Below, one piece after another: positions 1 to 7,303 of a DNA stretch of 64,000 nucleotides. Where the stretch lies: the NCBI GenBank assembly GCA_020073645.1, contig JAIQET010000001.1, forward strand, positions 1 to 64,000, given 5' to 3'. The DNA comes from Terriglobia bacterium. Its GTDB lineage: Bacteria > Acidobacteriota > Terriglobia > Terriglobales > Acidobacteriaceae. Both the position numbers and the translations under genes were made by a program. Under the pieces are notes generated by a model that was given only the letters and a program-made list of their open reading frames with translations, did no database searches and was not told the origin of the DNA. Positions within the stretch are counted from its first letter, which is position 1. The number at the start of each line of letters is the position of its first letter.

Positions 1-300
1 CACCATGGTCAGAACCACCAGCGCGGTGATATGAACCGTGAACAGGCGATATTTTTGGAAATCTTCCGCTCGGTGATAGGCACGGTAGATCGTCGCCATG
101 TAGTGCGGGTAGTTGAAAAAAAGCGCGAGCCCGTAAAAGGCCACAGACCAGGCCAGAGTGCTCGAATTGGTGGCGAAGTAAGTAAGCACAAGCAGCGGCA
201 GGGACCACGCGCCGCAACCCACTATCAGATCGAGCCCAGGGTTGTAGATCCAGAGCGGCTGGCCCGCTCCGGATACCCGCGTGTCTGGTGATTTCGCCAT
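1..300 (-). CDS. membrane protein, partial (C-terminus beyond window start)
   Basis: The reverse strand is open from an ATG at 300 to the window edge, giving 100 residues with no stop. It starts MAKSPDTRVSGAGQPLWIYN. Hydrophobic stretches follow (around VGCGAWSLPLLVLTYF, then WSVAFYGLALFF), with a conserved-looking NYPHYMATIYRAYHRAEDF segment and the start of a third membrane segment at the edge. The reading shows an integral membrane protein. I do not recognise the family well enough to name a function. It is divergent from thiO, with about 160 bases between the two starts. Confidence 0.7.
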   Translation of the reverse strand, partial: MAKSPDTRVSGAGQPLWIYNPGLDLIVGCGAWSLPLLVLTYFATNSSTLAWSVAFYGLALFFNYPHYMATIYRAYHRAEDFQKYRLFTVHITALVVLTMV

Positions 301-408
301 TTTGGTGGGTGGGGAAGTTGCCTGCGCGGATTATAAGTGGGCAAGAGGGAGAGTCGCCGTACCCAGAAGGGTTCGGCTGAAAGTAACCTCCACCCATCCC
401 GCAGGAGG

Positions 409-434
409 GAGACGCAGCAAGCTGCGTCTCTACG
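409..434. repeat. dispersed palindromic repeat, copy 1
   Basis: A perfect inverted repeat with 10-base arms (GAGACGCAGC / GCTGCGTCTC) and an AA centre, followed by TACG. The same 26 bases recur at 11270-11295 downstream of smc, so this is a dispersed intergenic element. Here it lies in the thiO leader. Confidence 0.85.
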
Positions 435-458
435 GCTCTGGTCTTTTACAATGCAGTT

Positions 459-1532
459 GTGAAGTCCTGGGACGTCATCATCGTGGGCGGCGGGATCATC
501 GGACTCTCGCTTTCCATTGCCCTGCACAAACGTGGCGCCCGCGTGCTGATTGTCGAGCGCGGCGAACCCGGCCGGGAAGCCTCCCACGCCGCCGCCGGTA
601 TGCTGGCCGACTGCACCCTCGAGACTCCGGCTGCGCTGCAGCCCCTGGCCACCGCCAGCGCTCGCATGTATCCGGAGTTTGTCCACGAATTGCAGGACGA
701 ATCCGGTGTGGATGTGGACCTCCGCGATCAGGGCACGCTGCTCTTCCCGCCTCCCGAGCACGTACACAAGCGTCCCGGCTTGACCACTGCGAGCCTGCTT
801 CCCTCCCCTCTCGCCGAGCTCGAGCCCGCACTGGCTGAGCCCACCCGTCCGGCCATTTATCTAAAGGAGCGCAGCGTCGATCCGCGCGCGCTGGCATCGG
901 CCGCATTGAAAGCCGCCAAACACCGCGGGGTGGATATTTCCTCAGGCACGGCCGTGACTGCCGTGCTTCTTTCCGATGGCGGCGTGACCGGCGTCAGCAC
1001 CCACAAAAGCTCCTACCTTGCTCCCGTCGTAGTGAATTGCGCCGGAGCCTGGGCGGGAGACCTCCCGCCACACCCGTTTCCCACTCGTCCGGTGAAGGGT
1101 CAGATGCTTTCCGTGGTGGGCGCCACTCACAACCTGCTGCACCATGTAATTCGCTCGCCGGAGGTGTACCTCGTTCCGCGCAGTGACGGGCGCATCCTGA
1201 TTGGAGCCACTGTAGAAGAGGCGGGTTATGACAAACGCACCGATGCCAATACCATCCATCGCATGCATCAGGCCGCGATCCGCATGGTCCCCGCCTTAAG
1301 CGCAGCACGGGTGCTGGAAGCCTGGGCCGGGTTGCGGCCGGGAACACCGGACGATTTGCCCATCCTCGGCACCACCGCGACACCGGGGTATTTCGTCGCC
1401 GCGGGGCATTTTCGCGATGGCATCTTGCTCGCCCCCATCACCGCCCACGTGATGGCACAGCTAGTCACCGGCGTCCGTCCCGATCACGACCTCGCGCCCT
1501 TTTCCTTCGCGCGGTTCGCAAACGCAGCCTGA
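459..1532 (+). CDS. thiO: FAD-dependent glycine oxidase (ThiO-like)
   Basis: A 357-residue protein starting at GTG. The N-terminus has the dinucleotide-binding signature VIIVGGGIIGLSL (residues 5-17) followed by an acidic VERGE, the Rossmann fold of the DAO family. The C-terminus has GLRPGTPDDLPILG and AAGHFRDGILLAP, which are characteristic of ThiO glycine oxidases. These oxidise glycine to iminoglycine for the thiazole moiety of thiamine. Length is normal for the family. No other thiamine gene lies in the window, so a general D-amino-acid/glycine oxidase role remains possible. The start is supported by the immediate FAD motif; the leader holds a palindromic repeat. Confidence 0.85.
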   Translation: MKSWDVIIVGGGIIGLSLSIALHKRGARVLIVERGEPGREASHAAAGMLADCTLETPAALQPLATASARMYPEFVHELQDESGVDVDLRDQGTLLFPPPEHVHKRPGLTTASLLPSPLAELEPALAEPTRPAIYLKERSVDPRALASAALKAAKHRGVDISSGTAVTAVLLSDGGVTGVSTHKSSYLAPVVVNCAGAWAGDLPPHPFPTRPVKGQMLSVVGATHNLLHHVIRSPEVYLVPRSDGRILIGATVEEAGYDKRTDANTIHRMHQAAIRMVPALSAARVLEAWAGLRPGTPDDLPILGTTATPGYFVAAGHFRDGILLAPITAHVMAQLVTGVRPDHDLAPFSFARFANAA

Positions 1533-1533
1533 G

Positions 1534-1628
1534 GCGATTTGGTAATTTGGTAATCGCGTAATTGGGTAGTTTAAGGCCAGCCTGGCTCGCAAATTGCCAA
1601 ATTACCGATTACACAATTACGAAATCGC
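1534..1628. repeat. imperfect AT-rich inverted repeat
   Basis: The block reads GCGATTTGGTAATTTGGTAA on the left and ends with an inverted, imperfect version (ATTACACAATTACGAAATCGC read to 1628). TAATT units repeat within each arm. It fills the gap between thiO and the methyltransferase and is much more AT-rich than its surroundings. Confidence 0.6.
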
Positions 1629-1633
1629 AGCCC

Positions 1634-2428
1634 ATGGCCACCGCCGCTGAAATCCGCGACCACTACGATTCTCTCGCGTTCATTTACCGCACTTTCTGGG
1701 GCGACCACATCCATCACGGGTGGTTTGAGGAGGGGAATGAATCCCCGGAAGTCGCGCAGGTGAAGATGCTGGACCACTGCATTGCCCTGCTCAACCTGCA
1801 GGGTGGCGAGGAGGTGCTTGACGTCGGCTGCGGTCACGGCGGGACCAGCGTGTACCTCGCCCAGCGAGCCGGCTGCAGCGTGCGTGGACTCACTGTGAGC
1901 GAAAAGCAGGCGCGGCTGGCAGAGCAGAGCGCTCGCGAAGCCGGCGTTTCCAACAGGGTTTCGTTCCTGATGCAGAACGCCGACCTGTATCGCTTCCCTG
2001 CTCAGGCCTTCGGCGTCGTCTGGACGATGGAGTCTTCCGAACACTTTGCCGACAAGGCGCGTTACCTGAGGAACGTTGCCCACACATTAAGAGTACAGGG
2101 TCAATTGCTGTTGGCCGCATGGACCGGTTCGATGGATCGCCCCCGCGTCCGCGAAGTGGCCCGGGCGTTCCTGTGTCCGGAACTGTGGACGGCACAGCAA
2201 TACACGTTTGCCATTCTGTCTGCTGGAATGGAGCTCACGCGCAGCGAAGATGCGACGGCCAAGGTTTTGCGTACCTGGGAAATCTGCCAGGCACGCGCGC
2301 GCGTGGCGGGCCCAATAGTAAAGCTGCTGCCACGGGCCGCGCGGGAGTTTGTCGAAGGACTCGACATCATTCTCGATGCGTACCGCTCCGGGGACCTGAC
2401 CTACACGGTGCTGACGGCGAAGAAGTAA
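1634..2428 (+). CDS. class I SAM-dependent methyltransferase (tocopherol/sterol methyltransferase-like)
   Basis: A 264-residue protein from ATG 1634 ([14 protein letters not shown]). Upstream in-frame codons fall in the AT-rich repeat, so they were excluded. Motif I is [18 protein letters not shown]; motif II follows around [13 protein letters not shown], and a post-I acidic region is present. The N-terminal [22 protein letters not shown] is typical of the gamma-tocopherol / cyclopropane / Erg6-like group, which methylates lipophilic quinols or small secondary metabolites. The exact substrate cannot be read. It is likely cytosolic or membrane-peripheral. Confidence 0.8.
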   Translation: MATAAEIRDHYDSLAFIYRTFWGDHIHHGWFEEGNESPEVAQVKMLDHCIALLNLQGGEEVLDVGCGHGGTSVYLAQRAGCSVRGLTVSEKQARLAEQSAREAGVSNRVSFLMQNADLYRFPAQAFGVVWTMESSEHFADKARYLRNVAHTLRVQGQLLLAAWTGSMDRPRVREVARAFLCPELWTAQQYTFAILSAGMELTRSEDATAKVLRTWEICQARARVAGPIVKLLPRAAREFVEGLDIILDAYRSGDLTYTVLTAKK

Positions 2429-2464
2429 GGAGTGAGACCTGACGCAGAATCCATGCCAAGAACT

Positions 2465-2683
2465 GTCATCCTGAGCGAAGTTGTCGTTCGCAAAGCGAAC
2501 GACAACGCAGTCGAAGGACCTTGCGCATGCATGGAGTGAGATAGACCTAGAGAGGCCTCCCCCCGATGCTCTCGAGTCATCGAGGAGAACTTCATGAGCT
2601 TCCGTGCCAGGTTTGAGGAACGCGGGGTCCTTCGACTCCGTCGCTGCTTCGCTTCGCGAAACAGCCACTCCGCTCAGGGTGAC
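2465..2683. repeat. inverted pair of GTCATCCTGAGCGAAG-type intergenic repeats
   Basis: The left unit (2465-2520) starts GTCATCCTGAGCGAAG, contains an 11-base-arm palindrome at 2481-2505, and ends CAGTCGAAGGACC. The right unit (2626-2683) is its approximate reverse complement, from GGTCCTTCGACTCCG to CCGCTCAGGGTGAC. Similar units occur in metH (45302-45363) and at 23455-23482. The pair separates the methyltransferase from the ABC operon. Confidence 0.75.
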
Positions 2684-2757
2684 GGTTTATCTTGGGCTTT
2701 CCTGGAACTTCTGTTGCCTGTTATTCGTTTACTAGCCTGCCGGACATCGGAGGAACC

Positions 2758-3639
2758 TTGAAGCTGGTTATCGACAATGTGAGCAAGCGTTATGGAAGCA
2801 ATGTCTGGGCCCTGCGCGGTTTCAGCCTGGAGCTGAAGCCAGGCGTGCTGGGCCTGCTGGGCCCCAACGGCGCCGGCAAGACTACGCTGATGAGCATCCT
2901 CGCCACCATCACCCGCGCCAGTGACGGCCGGATCACCTGGAACGGCAGCGATCTGGCCGCTAATCCGGACGCCATCCGCTCGGTGCTCGGCTACCTGCCG
3001 CAGGATTTCGGCGTGTATCCCAATCTGAATGCGGTGGAATTCCTGGAGTACCTGGCGGCGGTCAAAGGGTTGGACGCTGCCACGTCCCGGCGCCGCATCG
3101 ATGAACTGCTCAACCTGGTGAATCTGGCTGATGTCCGCAAACGCCCGCTGGGCGGCTACTCCGGAGGCATGAAGCAGAGGATTGGCATCGCGCAGGCCCT
3201 GCTGAATAATCCGCAACTGCTCATCGTCGATGAGCCCACGGCTGGACTCGATCCCGAGGAGCGCGTTCGCTTCCGCAACCTGCTCTCGGAGCTTTCCGGC
3301 GAACGCATTGTGATTCTCTCCACCCACATCGTGTCTGACGTGGAGGCGACTGCCACCGACATTGCTTTGATCTCCAAGGGCACGCTGGTCGCCCACGCGG
3401 CACCGGAACAACTGCTGCATCAGGTAGAAGGTAAAAGCTGGGAATGGGTCATTCCCAGCACGGAAGTCAATGCCGCCAAACAGCGCTTCCTGATCAGCAA
3501 CACAACTCGCCGCAGCGACGGCGTGCACGTGCGCGTACTGGCCCCGCAGCCGCCCGATGGCGCGCAACCGGTGACCCCAACCCTGGAAGACGCCTATCTC
3601 TATTCCCTCTCCAATCACCGTGCCGGAGTGACCGCATGA
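2758..3639 (+). CDS. ABC transporter ATP-binding protein
   Basis: A 293-residue ATPase starting at TTG 2758 behind GGAGG (2750-2754). It has Walker A GPNGAGKTT, Q-loop YLPQDFGVYP, signature YSGGMKQRIG, Walker B LLIVDEPTAGLD, and the switch histidine in STHIVSDVE. The pattern is that of the CcmA/NatA-type exporters that pair with ABC-2 permeases. The C-terminal domain after residue 215 is the usual regulatory extension. The gene overlaps the permease by ATGA, which indicates translational coupling. The substrate is unknown. Confidence 0.92.
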   Translation: MKLVIDNVSKRYGSNVWALRGFSLELKPGVLGLLGPNGAGKTTLMSILATITRASDGRITWNGSDLAANPDAIRSVLGYLPQDFGVYPNLNAVEFLEYLAAVKGLDAATSRRRIDELLNLVNLADVRKRPLGGYSGGMKQRIGIAQALLNNPQLLIVDEPTAGLDPEERVRFRNLLSELSGERIVILSTHIVSDVEATATDIALISKGTLVAHAAPEQLLHQVEGKSWEWVIPSTEVNAAKQRFLISNTTRRSDGVHVRVLAPQPPDGAQPVTPTLEDAYLYSLSNHRAGVTA

Positions 3640-5213
3640 GGCACGCGCGCGTTCTCTACCACCTGGTGCGGGCTGACTTTCTGGAGCGGGCGCGGCGCTA
3701 CAGCTTCCTGCTTACCCTGGGATTTGCCGTGTACCTGGCCTATTGTGCGGGCACAGGAAGAATTGTTCTTCGCCTCGATGACTACCGTGGCGTCCTCAAC
3801 TCTGCCTGGCTGGGCAGCATGATGACGCTGGTGGGCACCGCGTTTCTCTCGATCGTGGGCTTCTACATTGTGAAGAACGCCATCCTGCGCGATGAGCAAA
3901 CCCGCGTGGGCCAGATTCTCGCCAGCACTCCCATGGGTCGCAGCTTTTACACGGTGGCGAAAGCCCTGAGTAATTTTGTAGTGCTCGCCTCGATGATGGC
4001 GGTGCTGGCGGGCGCTGCCCTCCTTCTGCAGATTACTCGTGCCGAGGATCCGCACATTCAGTTCGGCACATTGCTGGCGCCGTTTGTCTGGGTCGGCTTG
4101 CCGGCCATGGCTTTCACGGCTGCGCTCCCGGTGCTATTCGAGACTCTGCCCCTGTTACGGGGAGGGGTAGGCAATGTCATTTACTTCTTCGTCTGGGGAA
4201 TCGTGTTCGGGGTCAGCATTGATCATCAGATGGATGACGTGACCGGGTTTTCCGTGCTCGCTCGCAACATGCAGGCGGTGCTGAAGGGAATCGATCCCAC
4301 TTACAAGAACGGGATATCGCTGACCCTCAGCACAAATGGCCCGCCGACCAACAAGGTTTTCTTGTGGACTGGGGTTCATTGGACGCCGCAGGTCATTCTT
4401 CATCGCCTGCTGTGGATGGCCGCAGCCCTGGGGGTCGCGCTTCTGGCTGCCTTATTCTTTCATCGCTTTGATCCTGCGCGCGAGATCTGGAACTGGAAAC
4501 GAAAGCGCCAAGCCCCGAAGAACGGTACAGTCGAAGGACTACCGGTGGCGCTCGCTCCGGCCACGCTCCCGGTATCGGCGGGACACCTGACCCCGATCGC
4601 TCGGTCAGCCGGAGACCAGCGGTTCGCACACTTGGTCGGCTCCGAATTGCGCCTCATGCTCAAGGGCCAACGCTGGTGGTGGTACCTGGGGGCTGCTGGT
4701 CTGTTGGTGGCGGAACTGGCGTCGCCCACCGCCGAGGCACGTGCCGGAGTCCTGCTCGCCGCCTGGCTCTGGCCGGTGCTGCTGTGGTCGCCCATGGGAT
4801 CGCGGGAATCACGCCACGCCACGCAGTCCCTGATTTTCTCCGCTCCACGCGCGCTTTACCGGCAACTTCCGGCGTTGTGGACTGCGGGCGTCCTGGTGGC
4901 ACTGCTGACTGGGGGCGGGGTCGGCATTCGGCTGCTGCTGAGTTCTGACTGGCCAGGCCTTGCCGCCTGGGCAACGGCCGCGCTTTTCATCCCCAGCCTG
5001 GCCTTGACGCTTGGCATCTGGAGCGGCAGCAGCAAGTTCTTCGAAGCCCTCTATACCGTGTGGTGGTATATGGGGCCGCTGCATCGCACCCCCGGGCTGG
5101 ACTTCATTGGAGTTACACCGCAGTCCGCCAGCACAGTCTGGTACCTGCTTGCCGTGGAGGCGCTCCTGGCGGCTTCATACCTGGGGCGCCGGGTGCGGCT
5201 GGGGTATGCATGA
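3636..5213 (+). CDS. ABC-2 type transporter permease
   Basis: A 525-residue protein from ATG 3636, overlapping the ATPase stop by 4 bases. An N-terminal amphipathic segment is followed by two sets of hydrophobic helices, about six near residues 20-260 and about six near 340-525. They are separated by a charged cytoplasmic stretch (RKRQAPKNGTVEG). This two-half layout suits an ABC-2 exporter permease. An alternative frame start at 3444 was rejected because it lies inside the ATPase gene. It probably forms a heteromeric exporter with the upstream ATPase. The substrate cannot be inferred. Confidence 0.85.
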   Translation: MRHARVLYHLVRADFLERARRYSFLLTLGFAVYLAYCAGTGRIVLRLDDYRGVLNSAWLGSMMTLVGTAFLSIVGFYIVKNAILRDEQTRVGQILASTPMGRSFYTVAKALSNFVVLASMMAVLAGAALLLQITRAEDPHIQFGTLLAPFVWVGLPAMAFTAALPVLFETLPLLRGGVGNVIYFFVWGIVFGVSIDHQMDDVTGFSVLARNMQAVLKGIDPTYKNGISLTLSTNGPPTNKVFLWTGVHWTPQVILHRLLWMAAALGVALLAALFFHRFDPAREIWNWKRKRQAPKNGTVEGLPVALAPATLPVSAGHLTPIARSAGDQRFAHLVGSELRLMLKGQRWWWYLGAAGLLVAELASPTAEARAGVLLAAWLWPVLLWSPMGSRESRHATQSLIFSAPRALYRQLPALWTAGVLVALLTGGGVGIRLLLSSDWPGLAAWATAALFIPSLALTLGIWSGSSKFFEALYTVWWYMGPLHRTPGLDFIGVTPQSASTVWYLLAVEALLAASYLGRRVRLGYA

Positions 5214-5380
5214 GCCGTCTTGCAGGGTGTCGAACCGGGTGTCCGCTCGTCTAACCAAACGGCTGCTTCGGCAGCCCCGGCTCACCGAGATGGGCCCTGC
5301 AGTTCAGGTATACTTAAGCGTTTCATCGGTCATCCAACCCTAAACCGATCGCGTTCGCTCGCGAGAAAAGGACACACGCT

Positions 5381-6754
5381 ATGGCTTCCCCCGCAGTCAG
5401 CTATGCCCGCGATAACCAGCAGCGGTTCTTGAATGAACTGAAAGACCTTCTCCGCATTCCTAGCATCAGCACTCTGGAAGAACACAAGTCCGACATTCAG
5501 AAGGCAGCCGAGTTCGTGGCCAGCGAACTGCGCCGCATTGGCATGGAAAATGTGGAGATCATCCCCACTAAGGGACATCCCCTGATCTACGCCGACTGGT
5601 TGCATGCCTCCGGCAAGCCCACGGTGCTCTGTTACGCGCATTACGACGTGCAGCCGCCCGACCCGCTCGACGAATGGGTCACGCCGCCGTTCGAGCCCAC
5701 CGAGCGCAACAACAATATTTATGCCCGCGGCGCCGTGGACGACAAGGGCCAGCTCTGGATGGAAATCAAGGCCATGGAAGCCCTGATGAGGGGCCATGAC
5801 GGCAAGCTGCCCCTGAACGTGAAGTTCATCATCGAAGGCGAAGAGGAAGTCGGCGGGGAATCCATCGCCGAATACGTGCGTAAACAGAAGGCCAAGCTGA
5901 AGGCCGACTTCGCCCTGGTGTGCGACACCGAATTGTTCGCGCCCGATCTCCCCACCCTATGCGTCGGCCTGCGCGGCCTGGTCTACACCGAGATCGAAGC
6001 GTATGGCGCCAAGACCGACCTGCACTCCGGCATGTACGGCGGCGCCGCCCCCAACCCGTTCTTCGCGCTGATTGAGATGATCAGCAAGCTGAAAGATTCC
6101 AAGGGACACGTGCTCATCCCGGGGTTCTACAAGGGCGTGAAGGCCCCGACCAAAGACGAACTCAAGGCCTGGAAGCGCCTGCCCTTCAACGAAGAGCACT
6201 ATCGCAAGACCGAAGTCGGATCCAAAGTTCTGACCGGCGAGCCGGGATACTCGGTGCTCTATCGCACCTGGGCGCGTCCCACGCTCGAAGTTCACGGCAT
6301 GCCCGGAGGCTTCACTGCTCCCGGCGCGAAAACCGTCATCCCGGCCAAAGCCTCCGCCAAGGTCTCCATGCGCATGGTGCCCAACCAGGATCCCGACGAC
6401 ATTCTCAAGAAGTACACCAACTACTTGAAGAAGATCACCCCCAAGGGCATCGACATCAAGGTCAAGGTATGGAGCAAGGGCCCGGCGTGTGTGGTGGGCA
6501 CTGACAACAAGTACGTCAAGGCCTCCACGGAAGCCATGCACGAAATCTTCAAGAAAGACACGGTATTCATCCGCTCCGGCGGCTCCATTCCCATCGTGAC
6601 TGACTTCCAGGACGTGCTGAAGATTCCCAGCGTGATGATGGGCTTCGGCTTGCCCGATGACAACCTGCATGCGCCCAACGAGAAGTTCCACATCCCGAAC
6701 TTCTACCGCGGGATCGAATCCATCTGCTTGTTCCTTGAGAAGCTGGGCAAGTAG
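5381..6754 (+). CDS. M20 family metallopeptidase (dipeptidase)
   Basis: A 457-residue protein. The zinc-ligand motifs of the M20 family are visible: CYAHYDVQPP (His and the following Asp), ARGAVDDKGQ (bridging Asp), and the catalytic glutamates in IIEGEEEVGG. Another ligand Asp is in VCDTELF, and the terminal ligand His is in DDNLHAPNE. The dimerisation (lid) domain lies between about residues 200 and 370. This matches the carnosinase-like/cytosolic nonspecific dipeptidase group, with no signal peptide, so it probably acts in cytosolic peptide turnover. A terminator-like hairpin follows at 6769. Confidence 0.9.
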   Translation: MASPAVSYARDNQQRFLNELKDLLRIPSISTLEEHKSDIQKAAEFVASELRRIGMENVEIIPTKGHPLIYADWLHASGKPTVLCYAHYDVQPPDPLDEWVTPPFEPTERNNNIYARGAVDDKGQLWMEIKAMEALMRGHDGKLPLNVKFIIEGEEEVGGESIAEYVRKQKAKLKADFALVCDTELFAPDLPTLCVGLRGLVYTEIEAYGAKTDLHSGMYGGAAPNPFFALIEMISKLKDSKGHVLIPGFYKGVKAPTKDELKAWKRLPFNEEHYRKTEVGSKVLTGEPGYSVLYRTWARPTLEVHGMPGGFTAPGAKTVIPAKASAKVSMRMVPNQDPDDILKKYTNYLKKITPKGIDIKVKVWSKGPACVVGTDNKYVKASTEAMHEIFKKDTVFIRSGGSIPIVTDFQDVLKIPSVMMGFGLPDDNLHAPNEKFHIPNFYRGIESICLFLEKLGK

Positions 6755-6768
6755 GCACCGCATGGGTG

Positions 6769-6794
6769 GCGCGGGCGTCCTCGCCCGCGCTTTT
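6769..6794 (+). terminator. rho-independent terminator formed by a 9-bp GC palindrome
   Basis: Arms GCGCGGGCG (6769-6777) and CGCCCGCGC (6782-6790) enclose a TCCT loop and are followed by TTTT. It ends the M20 peptidase transcript. The 9-bp arm and 4-nt loop layout is the same as that of the palindromes inserted in ubiD. Confidence 0.75.
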
Positions 6795-6969
6795 CCTCCC
6801 AACCTGTTGATCGCCTCCCCCTGCGCCCACAAGATACCGTTGCTTCCCACCCGGCATTGCGCTACTCTTATGCCGCTCTCGCGATTCTCCCTTCCTTCTC
6901 CTCTCCTTAGCTGTGAACCGCACGCTTGCTGCATTGTCTGTGCAGAATGAGGTGGTGGTCCGCACGGGT

Positions 6970-7022
6970 ACACAACATATAGTGTTTTCTTGCTTGACCC
7001 CGGCGCAATTTCGCCGTTACAG
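6970..7022 (+). promoter_or_regulatory. NrdR-box-like operator with adjacent promoter
   Basis: ACACAACATATAGTGT at 6970-6985 matches 15 of 16 positions of the consensus NrdR box (acaCwAtATaTwGtgt). Eight bases on is a sigma70-like promoter, with TTGACC at 6994-6999, a 17-base spacer and TTACAG at 7017-7022. NrdR usually uses two boxes about 31-32 bases apart, and I find no second one. The next gene on this strand is smc, about 280 bases away. No ribonucleotide reductase gene is in the window. Confidence 0.5.
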
Positions 7023-7148
7023 TAGCTCTGATTTGTGCCCACGCGGTCCAACGCCGGGGAGGTGCCCATCAGACGCAACATGAGAGGCATCTGATTAGTA
7101 AATAGCGGCGCGCAGTGCTTGCGCGCCTTGTGGTGGTTGGTAAACGCG

Positions 7149-7193
7149 AGATCCCTCGCCCGTCTGAACTGTGTCGGGCTTCGGGATGACGCC
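7149..7193. repeat. dispersed intergenic repeat, copy 1
   Basis: Begins AGATCCCTCGCCCGTCTGAA and ends CGGGCTTCGGGATGACGCC. A near-identical copy is at 57634-57679. Both are intergenic and in the same orientation. Confidence 0.75.
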
Positions 7194-7303
7194 TTCGTAA
7201 ACAGACTGACGATCCGGATGAGCGGACTTGGTTAATAGCTGGTGGCCGGTGGGACGCCGGCGCGACGGCGATCAGGCGTTACTCGGCGATCAAGGAGTAC
7301 ACG

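Noticed and set aside
2674-3618. 314-codon frame antisense to the ABC ATPase
   Set aside because: A shadow of a gene with full Walker A, signature and Walker B motifs; high GC produces long antisense frames.
5261-5276. GGCTGC-TTCG-GCAGCC hairpin after the ABC permease gene
   Set aside because: A stable hairpin but with no U-tract following, so not called as a terminator.
5957-7090. 377-codon frame antisense to the M20 peptidase, extending into the smc leader
   Set aside because: Most of it is antisense to conserved metallopeptidase motifs, and the extension has no domain.
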